DNA from: Tanytarsus gracilentus
Taxonomy: Eukaryota > Arthropoda > Insecta > Diptera > Chironomidae
Assembly: GCA_038502055.1 (NCBI GenBank)
Contig: JAXRKN010000044.1
Span: forward strand, 7,324,501 to 7,388,500
Direction: 5' to 3'
DNA: 64,000 bases
Each line of letters opens with the position of its first letter. Within the stretch, counting starts at the first letter, position 1. Below are positions 52,801 to 61,800 of this stretch, in pieces. Below the pieces are notes generated by a model that was given only the letters and a program-made list of their open reading frames with translations, was not told the DNA's origin and ran no database searches. The position numbers and the translations under genes were made by a program.

Positions 52801-55800
52801 GGGAATAACGCACGACTTACCTACCGTTTAGTGAGTGCCACAATTGGCAATCAAGCGAACAAGATGAACCGAAACGTCAGCGATGCGGAGGCCTTGGATT
52901 TATTTGGCATTTTTCCCAACAGTGGCTGGATTTATTTGCGTGGCACTTTGGATCGAGAGACGCGCGATCGCTATGATTTAACGGTGTTGGTCAGTGATAA
53001 TGGCACGCCATCAGCTACGGCAACCGCGCGTGTAATCGTTAATGTCATGGACTCTAATGACAACGAGCCGAAATTCTTACGCCCTGTTTATGAGTTCACC
53101 GTGGAAGAGAACTTGCGTCGTGGCGCTGTTGTTGGCGTCATTCAGGCAAAAGACGCTGACTTGGATGTTAACGCTGCAATTCGTTACAGCTTGATACCAA
53201 GCAATACCTCATTTCAAATTAATCCTATTTCGGGTGAGTTTAACTTAATTTTTTTTTCACTTCTTTTCTCCGCTCGATCCCATAAAAAGTCACGTATATG
53301 ACTTCACTCGCTACACCTTTCATAGCTAGAGAAAAAAAAATTAGCAGCATCTAAAAAAAGACAACAGCGACTCAGCATTAATTTTCTATTTTATATTTCG
53401 TGAATTGACCCCGAAAAAAGAAATGTTTCGACTTTAAATTTCTCATTTTGTGCGAGAGATTTCATTAAGCAAATAGTTTTGCTTTGATTGAGTTATGCTG
53501 TACAGCATCTTCGATAGATATGGTTGAAAAAAGGGGAGAGGTATAAATTAAACAAAATTGGATTTTTTTAGAAAGGTCTTATGCTCTAAAAATATTTTTC
53601 ATGTTTAGCTTCCATGAAAGCTCATAAAATTTAGTGTCTAAATTTCATTCAGAAAAATTATGGCATTGAAATTTTGATTAATGATGTGACTTTGTTTAAT
53701 TTCGGTAATTAAAAATTTAATTGAAATTTATATTTTGAATTTTGTATTCGATGACGTCATCAGAATTAAAATTTTCAATTAATTTTCTATTCTAATAATA
53801 GATTTTTTAGTCATTTACCGCTGAGGTCAAGCCCAACCGTCGTCACTTCAATTAAAGGCAATTTCATTCTTTAATTAAGCGTGCAAATCTTTGCTTTTCT
53901 CTCTCTCACTCACTCACTGCCGAAAATAATAAAGACGGGAGTGAACGTAAGCAAAGAAGACGGAACGATAAAAAAAACTTAGAAAGTGAGATAAAATTTT
54001 TACTCACATGAATCACATAATAAAGAATAAATCCATAAAAATGTTTACTTTTTCCTCTCACTCCGTCTCCAGAGAGAGAGGAGGAATCTAATGTTTGTTG
54101 TTTGCACAAGTTTCGAGGGAAAAAAATTCTGGAAGCAAATAAAACCGGCAACCGATGATGATTCCTTAACAATTTTTCGTCTTGTAAAAGATTTTACCAC
54201 AAAAAAAAGAGAGAAAAAAAATTATTAAATGATCAAAGAGTCGATACCGACCAGTAACAGACACACACATCATCGTGTGCATGTTAAAATAAGAGAATTA
54301 GTAAGTTTAATGAGTGTTTGATTTTATTCGATGAGAAGGAATGTAAGTGCAATTGCATTAGAACCTCATCTATGCCATATTTACCCAAAGAATTAATAAA
54401 CTCAACTCTTTCTCACCGTTTAGAGCGAAAAAAATATATCTTTTAAAGCACTCAGACTAATGAATTGTAAACAAATTGGAGTGAGATATTTTTATAATGG
54501 CAATTGATGATCCTCCAACAAAAAAAAAGTAGTAAATGTTTTGCGGCTTCTATTTGCTATCGTAAGGCGGTAAAAGCACATTCCGTGTTTCGATTTCATA
54601 GCTCTTTTACTTCTGCATCAATTAATTAATTGTACATTTACCGAGCTTACCTTGGAACTGGTAATTGTTGAGCATTTGAAGGAAGTTTATTGTCAGTTTA
54701 ATAAATTGCCGAGTGGTTGGCATAGAAAAATTTAAATCTTTTGCTAAAATTTAATTTTTATTTATTAAAAATAATTTTTTTATGTTTGAATTTTTTTTAA
54801 TTTTTCAAAAAATTTCACTTCAATTTTTGTTTAATAATTTGACTAAAAAATCTGAATTTTATGTTTCATAAAGTCCTAAACTTTCTAGAATACAAAACAA
54901 CCACTGAAAAGTTAGCAGACCGCATAATAAATTAGGTGCAATTACTCAAAAGAGCGTAAAATGAAAATGGTGTGAGTCACATACTAAACTCATAGAGTCT
55001 GCACTGCACATACCTCAAATATCTTTCATGAGAAAGGCAACATGCATGCTCACCATATCTCTAATCCAATTGCGACGGCTTTATATTTTTTATTTCTCTT
55101 ATTCGCTCATAAAAGCTCGCAACATTGTTAACAGAATCAGTCACTCAAGTCGATTGGTGATTAAGAATTTTTTTAGCTCTCCGCTAACAAGTTTCATCAT
55201 TTTATTTGTATCGCGTACGCTTGAGTGTGAGCAAGAATAAAATTTAATTCGATTTTTTCATTCTTTAAATTCAATAATAAGCAGTCACTGGTTTTTCGAT
55301 CTGTGCAATTTCGTTGCCATTTGCGCTCTTTATTTTTTGTTCACAGCTGAGCTAAAAAAATGAGGTGTTATGTGCGAAATGTCTGATTTAAAAACATTTA
55401 TTCAAAGTATTCTTGATATTTAAACTGCGCTTCAACATCTTCAGTTGAAATCTCGCGCGAGAAGAGTTTCTTCGCTGTATGTTCACAATATATATTTTTT
55501 AACATAAAATGACTATTAATTCAATATGTTTTGCATAATGTTTGTGCATGTTTTATATACGTTGGCTTTATAAAGTAATATATACCCTACCATTTTGAGA
55601 GGTACTCGACGGAGAGTGCTGAACTGTGCGCTGAGATTATACATTACAAGCGAAGCAGGCAAGAGCGAGCAAAGCATTGATAAAATGGACAAAAAAACGG
55701 ACGTTCAAAAACTTTTCTTCTTTTCACAGTCAAAGATATATTTCGTATGCTGCTGTTGTTACTTGCTTTGATTTTTATCAAATATTAATAAGGGGTGTGA

Positions 55801-58800
55801 CACTTGGGTCGTTCAAAAATTGACATTTAGAAATTTAATAATTTTTTAATTTCAATTTTTTACGCATCACGAAAGTGTTCCGCCCCTCGAATTTATATTC
55901 TCGATTAAATATAGTCATGATTTCTGACTTTTTTCTCTCTTTTCTTTTAACCCCAATTCTCAGGTGAAATTGTGACTCGTGAGCCACTTGATAGAGAAGT
56001 TAAAGCATCATTCGACTTAGTTGCGGAAGCTCGCGATCAAGGAACACCTTATCGGAGTGCTCGAGTTGCAGTTCATGTGACGGTGAGCGATGTAAATGAT
56101 AACAGTCCGGAGATTGTCGATCCGCAAGAGGATGTCGTCAGCGTGAGAGAGGAGCAGCCAGCTGGAACTGAAGTTGTTCGCGTTCGAGCCATCGATCGTG
56201 ATAATGGACATAATGCAACAATAACCTATTCAATATTAAAAGGCCAGAAAGGTGACTCGGATGACTATGGATATGGAATGTTCTCCATTGATCCCGTCAC
56301 TGGTCTGATTCGGACTCGTGAATCATTAGATCACGAAGAGCACACCATTTATCGTTTAGCGGTGGCGGCAACTGACGGCGGAAAGCCACCTAAACAAACA
56401 ACCCGCGTTCTTCGCATTGAAGTTCTCGACCTAAATGATCAACGACCTACCTTCACCAGTTCCAGTCTTGTGTTTAGAGTGAGTAAATTTTTCTGTTATT
56501 TAAATAGTTTTATGGCGTCTGCACTTTCTTGTTGGAGAAATAAATTATTATTGGATTTTTTAACTAACTAAACTTTTTGGTTGATTTAATTTTGAGAAAC
56601 ATTTTTAGACAGAAATAAATAATTTAAAAATTTTTAATTGTCTGAACTTAAATTTAAATTCTAAGTCATGAAGGATTCTGATAAGAAATTTTTCAAGAGC
56701 TTTTAATGATAAGTTTGAACATAATTTTCACTCTCTCACAATTTCTTTATCTTATAAAAATCAAAAGCACGAGTGGAAATGAAATTTCTCTTCAGTTTTT
56801 TTTTGTCAATAAGGTTTAATTGAAAAATTCTTGAAATTATAATTTAAGGAATGCGCGACTTTTTCTCTCGCAACTTTTTTCACTTATTTTGTGCAATGAT
56901 TTAAGCTGGAGAGTGCAAAAATGCACTGTAATTGCTGCGTGAATTTTTGAGGAAATTTTTGTTGAAGAATTTTGTTGAAATTATTTTTAACTTTTATCTT
57001 GAAATAATTTATAACAGTCATAAAATTGATCCTAATACACGAAAATATTATTTAAGCTCACGCTCTCAATATTTTCGGTCATCGCCGAAATCTGTCAAAA
57101 TGCTGATTTAAATCCGAGAAAAAATTACAGGAAAAAGTTCGCGAATAAATTTCTGCTCTCACATCGCGCTCGGAATGATGTAGTGCGACGAAAAAGTCAG
57201 CAAATATTAAAATAAAATCACCAAAAAAAAATATAAAAAATGCGCAAATATCTTTCTTTGCTTCTTTTCTCTTTTTCTTGCTGTGCTGCGATGGAAGAAA
57301 TGGGGAAATGAAATATAAATGGGAATTAAAATGAAACAACATTGAGAGCTTGCACACACATAGAGAGGAGAACTTTTTTTATAGGGGCACAAGAAACACA
57401 CACTGAATTTCAAGATTCTTTCGCTGCCTCTTTTATGCCTTTCATCATGTTCTCTTTCATTCCTTCTGCACACCGTGTGTGTATTTTTTACTTTTTTATT
57501 CTTCATTTGTAAGGTTTCTTCTTCAATTTTCCTTCTTGTGTTTCTTTTTTTCTTGTTTTGCTCTCTCGCTTTATTAGCAACAATGCGCTTTCAGAATTAA
57601 CTAATTCATTGTAAATGCATGATGAGTGTTGATAATCTTCGACTGCGAAATATTTTGAAAACATAATTTTTATATTTTTTTGACGTAAAAGATATTTTTA
57701 TAATTATTTTATGAAATCCTACGCCGACACAAAAAATTAATTCTAGATTTTTTTATTACGGTAGCGGCAATAAAAATAAAACTTTTTCTCAAGCACCACA
57801 AATCATCAGCTTCGTTACAATGTCGCACTAATTACTTTATAAAATATAAGCTAATCTCTGAGATTGTTGCGAAGTGAAAAATCTTGTTTTTATCTTTCAC
57901 ACCGCTGATTCCCATTGACCCACACTCACATCACGCAGTCACATTACAATTTTAATAAATTTTAAATTTATGAATGAATTCGATTAATTCAATTGAAAAG
58001 AAGTTATGACACTTTCACGAAAAAAAATCAATGACAATTTACCACCCAGAGATGAGAGAATGCAAGAATTTTGTGCACGTGTGAATTTAAAGAAGAAAAA
58101 TTATTTTTTTTGAGGTCGCAAAATATTTTAAAATATCTTCATCCATCAAATAAAAGATAATTAAAATATTTCCTAAAACATTTTTATGACGAAGCCAACA
58201 ATGTCACTGAAAAAAAAACTCTTTCGATCGTCACACACGACAAGTTTTAAACTCTCTCCAAATCTCTATTCCCGTTTCTTCTCGCTCGCTTGTTCATAAT
58301 TATTAAATTAAGATTATAAAAATGTCTTCATGAAAAATAAAAAAAAGAAAGAACATCAAACATTTCGTCGCTGTCCGATGAACTAGAGAAGCCGAAAATG
58401 TCGACAGGCGAGATGATGAGAGAAAGATATATGCATGCGGTGTTGAGGCGTTGTGGTCGAGGGGGTGGAACACTCTTTTTTATTCAATAGCTTACATAAA
58501 TAAATTAATCATTTTTTAGTAGAAATTAAAGTGAAAATTTTAAATTTTCTTATAAATGTCTTAACGTTTTAAAAACTCTAATCAAGTGAATTCTTAAAAC
58601 TTTTGACCTGCTGAATATTTTGTACATTTTTGACTCGAAATTAAAACTAAAATTATATTAAATTTTGTAAATTATTTATTCGGTAGTGTCCTTCCCCTCG
58701 CAGCTTTGTACTAAAATTATTTTATTTCATCTTAATTCTCATTTTATCAGCTCTTAATATTTTTTCTCTTCTACAGGTGCGCGAGGACGTGCCAGTTGGA

Positions 58801-61800
58801 TTTGTTGTTGGCTCGGTCGGCGTGTCGGAACATTCGGATGCTGATAATTTGATTGCGAGCAATGGTGTTCATGTCACTTATACCCTTACGCCGCTGACAA
58901 ATGACGCGATTGCGGGCGCATTCGATATGGATCGCAATACGGGCTCGCTTGTGGTCGCGCGACGATTAGATCGTGAGCTTCAGAGTGAGTTTAGACTTGA
59001 AATTCGAGCACTCGACATCAGCGCATCGAACAATCCGCAAAGTTCAGCTGTCACCGTTAAGGTTGAAATTGCCGATTGCAATGACAATGCGCCAGTTTGG
59101 GAGAATGATCCGATTACCATTGAGATACCCGAGGACACGACCGTTGGCGCGCTGATTTATAACTTCACGGCAACGGACGCAGATGCGGGCAGCAATAGTG
59201 AAATTCAATATAAGCTCGTTAAGCAAGTGCCGTCAGATGAGCACGACGCATTCGCAGTTGATCCACTGACTGGCGCACTGACACTCCTCACATCGCTCGA
59301 TTATGAGGCATTGTCAGAGTACATTCTCGTTGTGGCCGCTACCGACCAATCATCGAATGCCTCCTCGCGCCTTACGACATCAGTAACGGCTCGCATTTCC
59401 ATCATCGATATCAACGATCATACGCCAGTGTTTGTGCAGCCAACAGTCAAAGACACGGTTGTCTACTTAAGCGATTCTGCAACAATCGGTCAATTAGTGA
59501 CGCATGTTATTGCGGTTGATAAGGATAATGGCGACAATGGCTTGATAGCTTACAGCATCATTAGTGGAAATGAGGATGGGCGCTTTAATATTGACAGTGA
59601 AAATGGCTTTATTGAGCTCGCTAAGCCGCTCATTAGGAAGATTGAGTCAAAGTCGCCAAACGCACAGAATAGTGTCAGCAGTTTGATTAGCGGAAAGTAT
59701 AACCTCGTTGTGAGTGCGAGCGATCGCGGAACTCCATCGCCAAAAGAGGCTCGCGTTAACATAAAAATCATCATCCAAGGCTCAACAAATAATCCGCCGC
59801 GATTTCTCGAGAGCGTTTACTACGCTAATATAACGGAAAATGTGTCAATTGGAAGTTTCGTCGTGCGTGTCAACGCCAAATCCTTCAATAATGATAATGG
59901 TGAGTGTTTAATTATTCCTTTTATTGACGCGCATTTACACAATCAAATTTTTATTACCTTTTATAATTTTTTAATACGTAAATTCACACAAAAACACAAC
60001 CTTGATATTATTGCCTCTGATATCTGAGACAATAACTAAGAGTTCAAAGTCAATTAAACAATACAAGTCAATTAAAATTATTAACAATAATCAACCTTCC
60101 TTTTGCATGATGAGTTCTTCTTTTACGATCAAGTTCTTCTTTTGTAACTTCTATCTTCATTAATACTGTGGATAGAGAGGATAATCAAAATGATGATGAT
60201 GAGTATAATAATCTCAATTCAGAAAGAGCAACACATAATAATTCTTATAGAGATGTACTTGTGTGAATGCACATTGATGGTCATCAAGTAATAATCGCAT
60301 GTTCTTGAATCTAAATCAAAGATGATTCCGTTTTAATTAGCGATTCTATCATAAATGAGCGTGTTGAGGTTTTTATAAAATAATTTTTCACAAAAAAATT
60401 CCATTAAAAACTTTTTAATTTTTCCCTGCTTCGAGTGAAATTAGTATTAGGTTTTCTCTCCGACATTGAAGCACTCAGATAAATCAATAATTACACATGA
60501 GCTTTAATCGCTGAATCCATAATCTCGGTGCTCTGTTCTTGTAGACAATCAAGTGCTATAGCGAATAATACAAATGGGATGTGCGCGCATGATACATCAG
60601 CGCGGTATGAAAAGAGCAAAAAGAAAATGTGGATCAATTTACAATTTACTCGAACTTTTTAATCTCACCAATGTGATCATTTAATGGGCGCGCAAAAAAA
60701 GAGAGAGAAAATTATTGGAAGGGATTGATTTTGAGCGCTGCAGCTACCCATCACAGGCTATTAATTCAAATGAAAATCATCATAGCTTATCACTCATTAG
60801 ATCCACTTGAATTTTCATCATCGTACGTCGACGAAATGATGATGCGGCAGCAGTATGCAGCAAGTAGCATGTGCACAACGAGGGGTGGACAACTGTGGCT
60901 TTTAAATTAAATTATTTTAAACTTGAAATATTACAAAATAATATTGTGTTAAATTTTAAACCCCGAGTGTACCTCCCCTCGAGCATGCACAACACACACA
61001 AAAAGAGTTAAAGAATGCTTTTTTCTCTCCATCTCTCCTTCTTCCACACTCTTTTTTTCTGCACATCTCTCGCCTCATTTGAAATTTCCAATTAACATTC
61101 CGATGGATGATGATCGTGTATGGCCGAAGATGTGCACACAAGTGCGAGTGGATGCAAAAGGTATACTTGAAGATAATTTCCGATGATGTTACAATTAAAG
61201 ATTTTTCTTCTTCACTTTTTTGTCTTTTCTGTTGTGCTCCATTTAAAAAAACACAAAAGGATTATTTGAATTTTTCATCACAACTTTACTTTTAGCGAAA
61301 AAAAAAATCTTTTTGGATATGATGAAGTGTCAAATTAATTATTTGATGATAAAATTCCTAAATGGAATTTTTCAAATATAATTAACATCTTTTAATGAAA
61401 CCATAATTGTGCCAACGAGAATGAGAACTTTTACAGGTGTATTTTCTAACCCTAGGGTGAAATTCTTCTCTCTCTCGCTCGCACACTCGCCAATTGATGT
61501 ATGGAAGATTTGCCCAGGATGATACACGATTACACGATCCCTTCTGCCGCACCTTTCCGCGACCATATCGCAATTTAATCGTGATTACTCTTCGATATGT
61601 TCTGGCACATTAGTAAGCGACTGAGCTACTCAATTTTTTCAATATATTTTTTCACATAATTCATCATCATAAATCTGTGCGTTCGCTCATCCTTTACTTT
61701 CTTCTTCTTTTCTGATAAATCATCACATAAATGCATCGAGGGCATTATTTCTGTTAACGATATGTAAATTTCAATTAACATGTTTCAGATATTGCAAATA

